Counted from the first letter of the stretch, positions 9,098 through 17,236 are shown. The stretch: 64,000 nt of DNA from an uncultured Caryophanales bacterium (GCA_946544685.1 CAMNML010000003.1:1-64000); one strand, 5' to 3'. Translations and numbers: made by a program. The notes: generated by a model not told the origin, from the letters alone.

Positions 9098-9120
9098 TTT
9101 CATCCCTCTTTTACTTACAA

Positions 9121-9149
9121 TAATATATCATATTTTTCTTTAATTTACA
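9121..9149 (-). promoter_or_regulatory. Promoter of the VWA-xpaC-like operon
   Basis: Minus strand TTGTAA (9144-9149), 17-base spacer, TATATT (9121-9126), just before the VWA gene. Confidence 0.6.
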
Positions 9150-9164
9150 AGGAATCTAATATAC

Positions 9165-9190
9165 ACAAAAAAGGAACTTATTGTTCCTTA
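9165..9190 (-). terminator. Terminator overlapping the stop of the 9178 gene
   Basis: Stem AAGGAAC/GTTCCTT followed on the minus strand by a T run; the stop codon is inside the stem. Confidence 0.7.
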
Positions 9191-9552
9191 TAGATTGTTA
9201 TTGTGTATAGATTTAGATTGTCTTCTTTTTTATCATATACTGTATTATTTATTATTGCTAACATGTGATAATAATCTTTTTTATCATAGCAAAATACAGC
9301 ATATTTTCCATTTTCTAGTTTTAGATTTTTTATTTGTTCTTCTTTGTGTTCTAGTTTTATATAGTTTTTATCATTTAGATATTTTTCAAATACTTCTATT
9401 TCTGCATATGTTTCATAGTTTAATTCTTTAGCAATATTAATTAGTTCTTGCTTTACTTCTTCATATTCTTTATTAAATAGTTTACAAAATGTTCTTATTA
9501 TACAGTTAGTTTTTTTATTTTCATCTTCAACATAATAGTATTCATATTTCAT
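9178..9552 (-). CDS. Small papain-like fold protein (putative)
   Basis: 124 residues, no signal. The N-terminal NCIIRTFCKLFNKEYEEV resembles the Cys-containing helix of phage- and host-encoded papain-like proteins (pattern NCxxRA...Y.EV), and YYHMLAIINNTVYD supplies the matching His and strand. Thus a Cys/His dyad could be present, though the fold call is from motif pattern only. Single gene with its own terminator. Substrate unknown. Confidence 0.5.
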   Translation of the reverse strand: MKYEYYYVEDENKKTNCIIRTFCKLFNKEYEEVKQELINIAKELNYETYAEIEVFEKYLNDKNYIKLEHKEEQIKNLKLENGKYAVFCYDKKDYYHMLAIINNTVYDKKEDNLNLYTITIYKEQ

Positions 9553-9598
9553 AGTATCACCGATTTTATTGTATCAAAGAAATAAAATAATTTCTATA

Positions 9599-9694
9599 AA
9601 AAGAATAGTAAAATATTCTCTTTTTACTTGATTTATATAGTTAATTTATTGTAAAATTATATTAGAAACATTTGATGTGAGTGTCTTCTCCTTT
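9599..9694 (-). ncRNA. Candidate antisense antitoxin RNA
   Basis: A minus-strand promoter at 9701-9728 would start an RNA near 9694. It would run antisense to the toxin leader, covering its 5' end, and stop at the stem AGAATA/TATTCT with a T tract (9599-9626). The RNA contains the same 13 bases that form the toxin mRNA 3' end, so it can mimic that end in pairing with the toxin leader. Inferred from signals; no expression evidence. Confidence 0.45.
9628..9657 (+). promoter_or_regulatory. Promoter of toxin-like peptide gene
   Basis: TTGATT (9628-9633), 18-base spacer, TAAAAT (9652-9657); predicted start near 9664, exactly where the 5'/3' complementary tract begins. Confidence 0.5.
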
Positions 9695-9700
9695 TCTTTT

Positions 9701-9728
9701 ATGATAAGGAGGTGATATTGATGAACAA
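9701..9728 (-). promoter_or_regulatory. Candidate antisense promoter inside toxin gene
   Basis: Minus strand TTGTTC (9723-9728), 16-base spacer, TATCAT (9701-9706), overlapping the toxin ribosome-binding site and first codons. Confidence 0.35.
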
Positions 9729-9813
9729 GAGAGTTTATACTATTAAACTTTTGAGATACATCTGTATCGTTTTATCACTTATTACCTTATTGGTATTTGT
9801 TATAAAAAACTAG
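9721..9813 (+). CDS. Type I toxin-like hydrophobic peptide, 30 aa
   Basis: Too short for ordinary calling and the only convincing plus-strand coding gene. A near-perfect ribosome-binding site AAGGAGGTGAT precedes ATG 9721. The peptide starts with a basic stretch (MNKRVYTIKLLRY) and continues as one membrane helix (ICIVLSLITLLVFVI) ending KN. This size and layout match membrane toxins of type I toxin-antitoxin systems. The stop is followed by the stem GACACTCT/AGAGTGTC (9813-9836) and a terminator at 9851-9890. The mRNA 5' end (9664-9676) is complementary over 13 bases to its 3' end (9871-9883), and 9679-9686 to 9812-9819, as in hok-like mRNAs folded into a translationally silent form. No close family recognised. 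Confidence 0.6.
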   Translation: MNKRVYTIKLLRYICIVLSLITLLVFVIKN

Positions 9814-9850
9814 ACACTCTAACAATGTAGAGTGTCAACCCTTTTAACAG

Positions 9851-9890
9851 GAGAAACATTCACGTGCAAAATCAAATGTTTCTCTTTTTT
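9851..9890 (+). terminator. Toxin mRNA terminator
   Basis: Stem GAGAAACATT (9851-9860) / AATGTTTCTC (9875-9884) followed by TTTTTT. Its right arm can alternatively pair with the mRNA 5' end. Confidence 0.7.
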
Positions 9891-9950
9891 ATTTTATGAA
9901 GTTTTCTTCACTAAATACATTTTAGCATAAATTTATTGTAAATTCAAGTT

Positions 9951-10559
9951 TTATTTTGTAATTACTTTTTTATGCCATGTTTTTTTGTTACATTTTGGAC
10001 ATTTCATTTTTCTTGTTCTATTGATGTGTTGTGCGAAGAAAACACTTTGATATGTTGGTATATATTTGTGATGACAATTTTTACATTCATAGTATCCTGC
10101 TGTTTGTTCTATTCTTAGGGCTAGTCCCATACCTACTAGAAACAATATACTTGATATTGTGATTATTATTATTGCTGGTAGTTTTGATAGTTCTAACCAT
10201 CCTACTATTAGAACAGATCCTACAAATATTACTGAAGATATTACTCCTATGAATATTTCTAGCGATAGTAATTGTCTATCTTTTTCTTCTTTTAGTTTTG
10301 TCATTTCAAGTAGATTTTCTTCTAGTTTTTTTTCAGTATCTTTCATATTTACCACTTCACCACTGAACAGATCGTTTATGGTAATATTTAGTATTTCACA
10401 TAGTTCTTGCATTATTCCTACATCTGGCATGCATTTACCATTTTCCCATTTTGATATAGCTCTATCTGTTATGTTTAATTTTTCAGCTAGTTCTTGTTGA
10501 GTTATATTTTTTTCTTTTCTTTTATTTTGTATAAATTTACCAATTTTTATTTGATCCAT
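9951..10559 (-). CDS. XRE-family regulator with membrane segments and C-terminal zinc ribbon
   Basis: 202 residues. Residues ~7-60 are a Cro/CI helix-turn-helix (TQQELAEKLNITDRAISKWE, then GKCMPDVGIMQELCEILNI). A coiled stretch leads to two membrane helices (FIGVISSVIFVGSVLIVGWL and IIIITISSILFLVGMGLAL), then a zinc ribbon with CKNC and CPKC pairs. A membrane-bound DNA-binding protein of this design probably senses an envelope or redox signal. It lies next to the toxin-like locus but is transcribed convergently. Targets unknown. Confidence 0.8.
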   Translation of the reverse strand: MDQIKIGKFIQNKRKEKNITQQELAEKLNITDRAISKWENGKCMPDVGIMQELCEILNITINDLFSGEVVNMKDTEKKLEENLLEMTKLKEEKDRQLLSLEIFIGVISSVIFVGSVLIVGWLELSKLPAIIIITISSILFLVGMGLALRIEQTAGYYECKNCHHKYIPTYQSVFFAQHINRTRKMKCPKCNKKTWHKKVITK

Positions 10560-10631
10560 AATGGTTCTCCTTTCTGGTAATAATGATACTATAAATCTTT
10601 TCTTTTTAACACGAACTTGTGGTTGAGTTAG

Positions 10632-11363
10632 CTAGTATGTCCTATTTTGTTTTATTTGTTCTTTATATTTTAATAAAAAATTCTTATCTAGTCTTACAAG
10701 ATTAGGGATAATATTTTTTGCACCATTTGATGCATTCCTTAAATGGCCTTGTTCATCTATATCATCTATGGTTTCACCATGTTCATTTTTTTTGAATCCA
10801 CCTATTGTTTCTTTTTGTGGTAGAGTATCAAAGAATAAAAAGTCATATTCTTCTATTGGTTCAGTTCCTAATAGTTGTTGCGCAGCATTATAATATGTTT
10901 CGTTTTTTCCTATATTATGAATTATCATTTCCATAGTAAAGTCTAGCATAGAACTTTTTTCTCCAATTGTAACTTTGTTCCATCTGTGTCCTAAATATAC
11001 TGGGTTTTCTTCTGTCCCTATGTTAAAGTGTCCCCAAACATATTCGCATTTTATTCCTAGCTTTGTGAGCACATAGTTTGCAATCAAGCTAATACTACCA
11101 CAAACTGCTAGTCTTTTTTTTGTTTCTTCATTTGTCATAAAGAATCCTTCTCTTTTAAATGCACTTTCATATGGATTTGGTTCATTTGGATGTTGCATTT
11201 GAAAGTTTACTGCTTCAAATCCATAATCAATATTATCTTTTACATATTTATCAAAATACATTATCTGTTGAATTTTTATTTCTTCGTCTGTTCCTTCAAA
11301 GTTTTTTGATTTAATTTCATTTACCAATTCTTCAATACATTGTTCTATTTGTTCTTCTGTCAT
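10632..11363 (-). CDS. Transglutaminase-like (papain-fold) protein
   Basis: 243 residues, cytoplasmic by absence of signal. Catalytic triad positions of the transglutaminase-like superfamily are visible: Cys in RLAVCGSISLIANYVL, His in YLGHRWNKV, Asp in SMLDFTME. The spacing GIKCEYVWGHF between Cys and His strands supports the fold. Likely a peptidase or amidase-like enzyme; the substrate is unknown. Start follows AGGTG. A second protein of this broad class lies at 61593-62459. Confidence 0.65.
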   Translation of the reverse strand: MTEEQIEQCIEELVNEIKSKNFEGTDEEIKIQQIMYFDKYVKDNIDYGFEAVNFQMQHPNEPNPYESAFKREGFFMTNEETKKRLAVCGSISLIANYVLTKLGIKCEYVWGHFNIGTEENPVYLGHRWNKVTIGEKSSMLDFTMEMIIHNIGKNETYYNAAQQLLGTEPIEEYDFLFFDTLPQKETIGGFKKNEHGETIDDIDEQGHLRNASNGAKNIIPNLVRLDKNFLLKYKEQIKQNRTY

Positions 11364-11374
11364 ATTATCACCTA

Positions 11375-12022
11375 CTAACTCATTCTATAGTGTCCTACTA
11401 TATCATTTCTTGTTTCTAGTATATCTTCTTCATAATTACTTTGATATGGGGATTGGTTATGTATTATAAATGGTATTCCTTTTTTGTTTCTCTTATCTGA
11501 TACAATTCCGATATGGTTTTTAAATATGATTATGTCTCCGCCTTGCCATTCTTCTATTTTATTTATATCTGTCGTTAGATTTATTGCGTTATTTTTAAAG
11601 AATATTTTTAGGTTTTTTACTCTTCTAAAGTCTATATTTTTATCTATTACTTCTATATTATATTTTTCTTGATTATTTTTTATATCTTCGTTTACTAGTT
11701 CCATTAAGTTGTATCCTGCATTTTTAAGAGCTATTCCTACTACATCTGTACATACTCCATATTCATCGTTTGGATAACCTGTTTCATAGTATTTACTTTT
11801 ATATTTAGGCTTTGTTTTAATATATTCTCTTGTATTATTTAATATATCTGTTTGATCATCTATTCCATCTTTATCCTTATCTATTTTACTTTTATATGTT
11901 TCTATATTGAAATAATCATTTGTATATTTTTTATGTGGTATATAGTTATATCTATATAGAATGAATACTACTATTGTTATAAATATTAGTAGTATTAATA
12001 TTATTTTTGTTGTTTTTTTCAT
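11375..12022 (-). CDS. DUF1287 family secreted/anchored protein
   Basis: 215 residues with an N-terminal membrane anchor. DUF1287 hallmarks: YPNDEYGVCTDVVGIAL, DFRRVKNL, GGDIIIFKNHIGIVSD, IIHNQS and a C-terminal HYRMS. The family looks like a distant NlpC/P60-type hydrolase (Cys in GVCTDV, His in NHIGIV). The start codon overlaps the stop of the CDF gene (TAATG), so it is translationally coupled to it. Confidence 0.85.
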   Translation of the reverse strand: MKKTTKIILILLIFITIVVFILYRYNYIPHKKYTNDYFNIETYKSKIDKDKDGIDDQTDILNNTREYIKTKPKYKSKYYETGYPNDEYGVCTDVVGIALKNAGYNLMELVNEDIKNNQEKYNIEVIDKNIDFRRVKNLKIFFKNNAINLTTDINKIEEWQGGDIIIFKNHIGIVSDKRNKKGIPFIIHNQSPYQSNYEEDILETRNDIVGHYRMS

Positions 12023-12909
12023 TAGTGATGATGATGGTGATGATGATGTTCATGGTGTTCTAGTTTACAAGTTTTATTTTTGCATTCTTCATTTTCGAGT
12101 TCTAGTTCTATTGTTGAGTGACATATTCCATGTTCCTCTAGTTCTTCTTTTATTTGTTTTTTTATTTCTGAATCATATTTTTTTACTACTGCATGAAGTG
12201 TCATAAAGTTGTTGTAACCATCTATGCTTCTTATATGAATATGATGAATATCTATTATTCCATTTATTTCTTTTAAGTGATTTTTTAATTCTTCTATATC
12301 TATGTTTTCTGGTGTTTTTTCTAGGAATAAGTCTAGTACTTCTTTTATATTTCTAGCTGCATGTCTTAGTATAAATAGGGCTACTCCTATTGATAATATC
12401 GCATCTATATATGTGATATTTGTGAATTTTATTAGTATTGAACCTATTAATACTACTACCCATCCTAGTACATCTTCTAGCATATGTAAGTTTACTGATT
12501 TTTGATTTAGTGAGTCTCCTTCTTTTGTTGCCAGTGCTGCTAATGTATTTACTAATACTCCTATTATAGATATTATAATCATACCATTATAGTTTATTTC
12601 TTGTGGATTAATTAGTCTTTTTACTGCTTCATATATTACAAATATTGATCCAGTTAATAGTATTGTTGATGTTATTATACTTCCTATTACTGAGTATCTA
12701 ATGTATCCATATGTATAAATATTGTCTGGTTTTTTCTTACTTTTCTTTTCTAGTATATATGATAGTCCAATACTCATTGCATCTCCAATATCATGTACTG
12801 AGTCTGATAGTATTGCGATACTTCCTGTAAATAGTCCTCCGAATAGTTCAAATACTGAGAAGGATAAGTTTAATAAAAATGCGATTAATATATTTTTTTC
12901 TGTTTTCAT
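12022..12909 (-). CDS. Cation diffusion facilitator (metal efflux) with poly-His tail
   Basis: 295 residues, about six membrane segments. CDF metal site motifs: SDSVHDIGDAMSIG in TM2 and NLHMLEDVLGW in TM5; a C-terminal cytoplasmic domain IDIHHIHIRSIDGYNN. The protein exports Zn, Co, Mn or similar divalent ions in exchange for protons. The C-terminus is EHHEHHHHHHHH after a Cys-rich CKNKTCK, probably a metal-binding sensor tail. Good ribosome-binding site AGGAGG. First gene of the pair with the DUF1287 gene. Confidence 0.92.
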   Translation of the reverse strand: MKTEKNILIAFLLNLSFSVFELFGGLFTGSIAILSDSVHDIGDAMSIGLSYILEKKSKKKPDNIYTYGYIRYSVIGSIITSTILLTGSIFVIYEAVKRLINPQEINYNGMIIISIIGVLVNTLAALATKEGDSLNQKSVNLHMLEDVLGWVVVLIGSILIKFTNITYIDAILSIGVALFILRHAARNIKEVLDLFLEKTPENIDIEELKNHLKEINGIIDIHHIHIRSIDGYNNFMTLHAVVKKYDSEIKKQIKEELEEHGICHSTIELELENEECKNKTCKLEHHEHHHHHHHH

Positions 12910-12918
12910 AATTCCTCC

Positions 12919-13575
12919 TTATACTCCATGGCAAAATGGTAAATCATCGAACTCTATTAATTCGATATTTTTTATTTCTTTTCCATCAAATGTTAGTTTA
13001 AATACTTCTGGTGCGTTTATTGATTTTTCAAATATTATTTTTCTATTATATTCGTATTTGAATTTTTCATCTATAATGCTTATTAGTTTACAGTATTTTA
13101 ATAGATAGAATGTTATTGCGTATGCGTGTGTAAATACTGCGATTCTTTTGTTTTTATGTTTTTCTAGAATTTCATTTATTACTTCATCCATTCTTTTTCT
13201 AACATCTTTTTGTGATTCTCCACCATCTGTTTTATAGTTTTCATCCATATATTGTCTTATAAACCAATCGGGTACTTTTTGGTCATTTATTATTCCTACT
13301 CTTCTTTCATCTAGTCTTTCGTCTATATTAGCTTTTAGGTTTTGACTTTCCATCATATATTTAGCTGTTTGGAGTGTTCTTACGCAGTTACTAGTATAAA
13401 GTACATCAATGTTTTGTAGTTCTTCTTCTTTACTTAGTATTTCAGCTCTTTTTTCTCCTTCACTTGAAAGTACTATTTTTTCTTCTCTTATAATTCTAGG
13501 TTGTGTTGTATTGTATGTTTCTATATCATCTCTTTTCATTCTTACTGAATGTCTTATTAAGTATAGTGTTGTCAT
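12919..13575 (-). CDS. Histidine phosphatase (phosphoglycerate mutase-like) superfamily protein
   Basis: 218 residues. N-terminal LYLIRHSVRMKRDD carries the catalytic RH motif (RHS rather than RHG), TSNCVRTLQTAKYM the second Arg, DERLDERRVG the acidic residue, and IAVFTHAYAITFYLL the second His. Soluble GpmB/CobC-like phosphatase; substrate not predictable. The start follows AGGAGG and the gene ends ten bases before the CDF start, so the two are likely co-transcribed. Confidence 0.82.
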   Translation of the reverse strand: MTTLYLIRHSVRMKRDDIETYNTTQPRIIREEKIVLSSEGEKRAEILSKEEELQNIDVLYTSNCVRTLQTAKYMMESQNLKANIDERLDERRVGIINDQKVPDWFIRQYMDENYKTDGGESQKDVRKRMDEVINEILEKHKNKRIAVFTHAYAITFYLLKYCKLISIIDEKFKYEYNRKIIFEKSINAPEVFKLTFDGKEIKNIELIEFDDLPFCHGV

Positions 13576-13634
13576 TTTTTACCTCCTTTATAATTATAAC
13601 AAAATTTTTTTATTTTTTTCTATATTTAATAAAT

Positions 13635-13657
13635 AAAAAGGAAACTAATTTGTTTCC
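13635..13657 (-). terminator. Terminator after the 13645 gene
   Basis: Stem GGAAAC/GTTTCC with a T tract on the minus strand, overlapping the end of the gene. Confidence 0.65.
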
Positions 13658-14241
13658 TCGCCATAAATATCTCTATATGAGTCTAATACCCATTCATTGT
13701 TTTCTTTTATTATTGTTGCATATCCTGTAAATGTTTCTTGTGGGTTTAGATCATTTTCTAGTGTTCTATAGGTTCCTTCTACTTCTATTTTAAATTTTTC
13801 TTCTTTGAATTTTGTTATTTCAAAACTATTTTTTTCATATTCTAGTGAACTTCTTTCTGTTGACCAACAATATAATTTTTCTTCTTTTTCTAGGAAGTTT
13901 TTTATGATATTATCTTCTATATATTTTTTTGACAGGAATGTTTTAAAGTAGTTATTTGCTTCTTCTTTGGTATTAAATGTTTTTGTTTTAAAATAATATA
14001 CTTCAAAGACATCACTATAGTCTAGGTCTCCACAGTATGTTGATGATAGTTTATCATATACAGTTGTATAATACTTTTCCATTATTTCTTTGGTTTTTTC
14101 TTTAGTATCTATTTCATTTATTGTTTGTTCTTCTTTTATTTGAGGCTCATATTTATTTTTTATTAGAGTATATGATATAAAACATATTATTAGAAATACT
14201 AGTATTATTAGTTCTGTATTTATATCGTTGTGTTTTTTCAT
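13645..14241 (-). CDS. Membrane-anchored hypothetical protein
   Basis: 198 residues: N-terminal membrane anchor, then an extracytoplasmic domain with ten or more Tyr residues and YTTVYDKLSSTYCG, SKKYIEDNI, EGTYRTLEND, ATIIKENNEWVLDSYRD. The end resembles NTF2-like or IseA-like extracytoplasmic domains in pattern only. Good AGGAGG ribosome-binding site; last gene of the 16640-13645 run. Function unknown. Confidence 0.5.
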   Translation of the reverse strand: MKKHNDINTELIILVFLIICFISYTLIKNKYEPQIKEEQTINEIDTKEKTKEIMEKYYTTVYDKLSSTYCGDLDYSDVFEVYYFKTKTFNTKEEANNYFKTFLSKKYIEDNIIKNFLEKEEKLYCWSTERSSLEYEKNSFEITKFKEEKFKIEVEGTYRTLENDLNPQETFTGYATIIKENNEWVLDSYRDIYGEETN

Positions 14242-14250
14242 TTTACCTCC

Positions 14251-15174
14251 TTATAATTTTTTATGTTGTTCTGTTTCTTGTATGTATTTATATATTCCTT
14301 CTTTTACCCTTGGATTTGTTTCTTTTCCTATAATTTCATTTATTTGTTCTTCTGTTAATTTTGGTATAAGTTTTGGTTGATTAGATATGTCAATTCCTGA
14401 TGGTATAGTCATATCTTTTAAACCATGTTCTTGACTTAACATAATATTTCCTTTATATATTATACCTTCTTTTTTATCTTCATAATATAGATTAGCTGTA
14501 TGAATTTTATTTCTTGTCATTATTGTATGATGTGAATATGTATTGTATTCATTTAATCCTGGAGTGAATGCTTTTCTTGGTATGTATAACATAGTATTTG
14601 GAGTTATGTTATCAAATATTTGTGATATTTTATAAGGTGAGTATTGTTTTATATCTCGTTTTATCATTATTCCTTCTTGATTATATTCTGCTTGTTCTGC
14701 ACTAAATGTATTATTACATTCTGCTGCTTTACAATCTTTTGTATCTATTGATGAATACCTGCTTGTTATTGTTGTATATGGTTCTTTGTCTTTATATAGT
14801 AACTTTATTTCTTGTTCCATCGCATTTTTTTCTCTTATTGTTTTTCCTTCTTTATCAAATTTTGGTGGAGTTTCTTCTATAAGAGTGTATGTTAATGATG
14901 TTTCTGAATCGCTTTTTATTATTAATTTGTATCTTGTTTTTTCTACTACAACTTTTTTGTTTTCTCTCTCAACTCGTATTTCCACATCGTATGTTATTGT
15001 TCCTGATTTCTCCATTAAATTAATAATTTTTTCAGTATTAGATGCACATGCTTGAAATATACTTTGTTTCATTTTTTCAATGAATTCTATAAATGATGGA
15101 TGTTGTTTTAATTCTTCAATGATTCTTATATTTTTTGTTAATATGTAATTTATTTTTTGCTCTAATTCATTCAT
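14251..15174 (-). CDS. Hypothetical soluble protein, 307 aa
   Basis: No signal or membrane segment. The middle is beta-rich (ITYDVEIRVERENKKVVVEK, KLIIKSDSETSLTYTLIEE), followed by Tyr/Thr-rich segments and a helical C-terminus (KLTEEQINEIIGKE). Not recognised. It starts two bases after the DUF2779 gene stop, so it is co-transcribed with that nuclease and may work with it. Confidence 0.45.
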   Translation of the reverse strand: MNELEQKINYILTKNIRIIEELKQHPSFIEFIEKMKQSIFQACASNTEKIINLMEKSGTITYDVEIRVERENKKVVVEKTRYKLIIKSDSETSLTYTLIEETPPKFDKEGKTIREKNAMEQEIKLLYKDKEPYTTITSRYSSIDTKDCKAAECNNTFSAEQAEYNQEGIMIKRDIKQYSPYKISQIFDNITPNTMLYIPRKAFTPGLNEYNTYSHHTIMTRNKIHTANLYYEDKKEGIIYKGNIMLSQEHGLKDMTIPSGIDISNQPKLIPKLTEEQINEIIGKETNPRVKEGIYKYIQETEQHKKL

Positions 15175-15176
15175 AA

Positions 15177-16640
15177 TTATTCCTCCACTATTTCTTTTAA
15201 TTTTTCATATATTTTTACCATTGCGTATGTGTCTAACTCACAGTATCTTAGAAGCCTTTCTCTTATATAAGATTGTTCTTCTTTTGATTTATTTATTAAA
15301 TCTTGAAATGATGACATTGCTTCACTACCATTATGTATTAAGTCTAAGTTCTTATAGTTTAGACTTTTTTCGTTCGGGAAAAGCGCTGGTAGGACATATT
15401 TTATTGAGTATGATCCATGCATGTCTTTAGTATAATAGTATCCTTTTTGAAATGGTATCATTAAGTCTTTTATATTATCGTGTATATTCATTAAGTGATC
15501 ACTTAAATCAGGATATAGTTTGGCTAGTCTTTTTATTACTGATTTTTCAAATCCCATATTGTACGCTAAAGTGGTTACATTTAGTGGTATATCTCTTGTT
15601 AGTTGTTCTGCCAGACTTCTTCTTGGGTCTATCCCTGATTCAGCTAAGAATTCTTTATGTTTTAGTTCTTTATCTAGAATATGCAGTGAGTATTGAAATG
15701 GAATTTGTTCGTATGGACTTACATAGTTATAAAGTGGGATTGGCATTTGGTATGTTTCAAAGTCTAAGAAGTATAAGGGTTCTTTTAGTGTATCTAAGAA
15801 TTCTTTTATTTTGTTTTTATCTATATAATCCTCTTTATCATATAGTTCATATTCTATAGTTCTTTTATAGTTTTCATTTATATCTTCTTTTAGTAAGTCT
15901 TCATAACTATATATTCCTTTATTATATAGTTTTAGTTTTTGTCTTATTTGCATTCTTTTAATACTAAATATGTTTTTTTCTGGTAAGTGTTTTGTACAGT
16001 ATTTAAAGAATGGACATGGATATGGATTAAAGCAGTTTTCATCTATATCTTTTAGTTGTTCTTTATTTTCTACATATTCATTTATTTCTTTAATATTTGT
16101 TTTTACTTTATCTTGTAAGCATTTTACTTCTTTTGTTATGTCTTGTTTTATGAATAATTCATCTAAATCTAAATCACCTATTCTTACGTAGTTACTGTTT
16201 ATATGCACTAGGCATACTTTTTCTACTTTTAGTCCTAGGTTTGTTAGTACATAGTATTGGTATGATGCATCATTTACATATATATCTTTTAGTTCAGTTG
16301 AACTTTTTATTTCATATATTTCATATTTATTATTTTCTTTTTTTAAAATATCAACACTACAAAAGTTATTTTTATAGTTGAATGATGCTTCTGTTATTAT
16401 TACATTTTTATAGCTTTCTATTGTATTTATTGTATCTTCTATCATTTGATTTAGGTTTTCAGTGTATTTTATGTTTATATGACTTCCAAACAAGTATCTA
16501 GCAATTTCATGTATGTCATTTCCTTGCTCTAGTATTCTATCATTATTTTGTTCTTCCATTTCTTCTGGTTTATGTTTTTCTAGCCATAATATTTTTTTAC
16601 ATTGTATACCTCTACAGTATGATGATTTTGATAGATTCAT
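15177..16640 (-). CDS. DUF2779 protein: Cas4/AddB-like PD-(D/E)XK nuclease fused to DEDD exonuclease
   Basis: Start at ATG 16638-16640 after AGGTGG (the upstream GTG lies inside that site); ~487 residues. N-terminal: a Cys pair YCRGIQCKK, CSVDILKKENN then YEIYEIKSS (PD-(D/E)XK core) and CFNPYPCPFFKYC, together the four-Cys iron-sulfur layout of Cas4/AddB-type nucleases. C-terminal: DEDD exonuclease motifs YFLDFETYQ, LAYNMGFEKSVI and LRYCELDTYAMVKI (DUF2779). A dual-nuclease protein, probably in DNA repair or defence; no CRISPR genes are nearby. Confidence 0.82.
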   Translation of the reverse strand: MNLSKSSYCRGIQCKKILWLEKHKPEEMEEQNNDRILEQGNDIHEIARYLFGSHINIKYTENLNQMIEDTINTIESYKNVIITEASFNYKNNFCSVDILKKENNKYEIYEIKSSTELKDIYVNDASYQYYVLTNLGLKVEKVCLVHINSNYVRIGDLDLDELFIKQDITKEVKCLQDKVKTNIKEINEYVENKEQLKDIDENCFNPYPCPFFKYCTKHLPEKNIFSIKRMQIRQKLKLYNKGIYSYEDLLKEDINENYKRTIEYELYDKEDYIDKNKIKEFLDTLKEPLYFLDFETYQMPIPLYNYVSPYEQIPFQYSLHILDKELKHKEFLAESGIDPRRSLAEQLTRDIPLNVTTLAYNMGFEKSVIKRLAKLYPDLSDHLMNIHDNIKDLMIPFQKGYYYTKDMHGSYSIKYVLPALFPNEKSLNYKNLDLIHNGSEAMSSFQDLINKSKEEQSYIRERLLRYCELDTYAMVKIYEKLKEIVEE

Positions 16641-16672
16641 ATTTACCACCTATTATAATTATATATTTAAAG

Positions 16673-16696
16673 AAAAAAAAACTCAATATTTTGAGT
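16673..16696 (-). terminator. Terminator after the 16709 gene
   Basis: Stem ACTCAA (16681-16686) / TTGAGT (16691-16696), followed on the minus strand by eight T. Confidence 0.75.
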
Positions 16697-16708
16697 CTTA
16701 TATAATTA

Positions 16709-17236
16709 TTATAATGTTAAAGATCTTTTTTGGGCTTGGTCTATTACTATTTGTCCTGGAACTAATTTTATAGGACCCATTTCGTTTTTTCCTTGAGAAA
16801 TTCCTCTTATTACGTAGTTTTCTAATGATAGTTCTACATTATCATCTTCTGTTACTGTTACTGTTCCTACAGATCCTAAAGTTTCTTGATCAAATCCATC
16901 TGGATTGTGTGTCATATTTGATAATTCGCGATTTTCACCAAAGTTTAACTTTCCATTTTTGTATATTCCATCATTTTCTACACCTAGCAATCCACCTATT
17001 TTTATTTGTTGTTCTCCGTTTGCATTTTCCATTATAGAAAAAGCAATTTTGTTATAGTGTGATCTTAATTGTTTCTTTTCATCATTAAAATACACTGTAA
17101 TTACTTCTGCTTCTTCTTGTTTACAGTATGTAGCAACAATTTTTCCTTCTGCATCTAGGTAATAGCTTTTTTCGTTACATGTTTGAATCATGTAATTTTG
17201 TGATTCTAAATAATTTTTAAAAAATTCAATATTCAT
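16709..17236 (-). CDS. Hypothetical protein, 175 aa
   Basis: Soluble. N-terminal alpha/beta part with Cys residues (NYMIQTCNEKSYYLD, IVATYCKQEEAEV), then a Gly/Asn-rich beta part with repeated-looking strands (GGLLGVENDGIY, NGKLNFGEN). No family recognised. Monocistronic, with ribosome-binding site AAAGGGG 8 bases before the start. Confidence 0.45.
   Translation of the reverse strand: MNIEFFKNYLESQNYMIQTCNEKSYYLDAEGKIVATYCKQEEAEVITVYFNDEKKQLRSHYNKIAFSIMENANGEQQIKIGGLLGVENDGIYKNGKLNFGENRELSNMTHNPDGFDQETLGSVGTVTVTEDDNVELSLENYVIRGISQGKNEMGPIKLVPGQIVIDQAQKRSLTL

Noticed and set aside
12022..12060. His-tag cloning artefact
   Set aside because: Natural CDF proteins carry His-rich ends and the following gene overlaps the stop normally.
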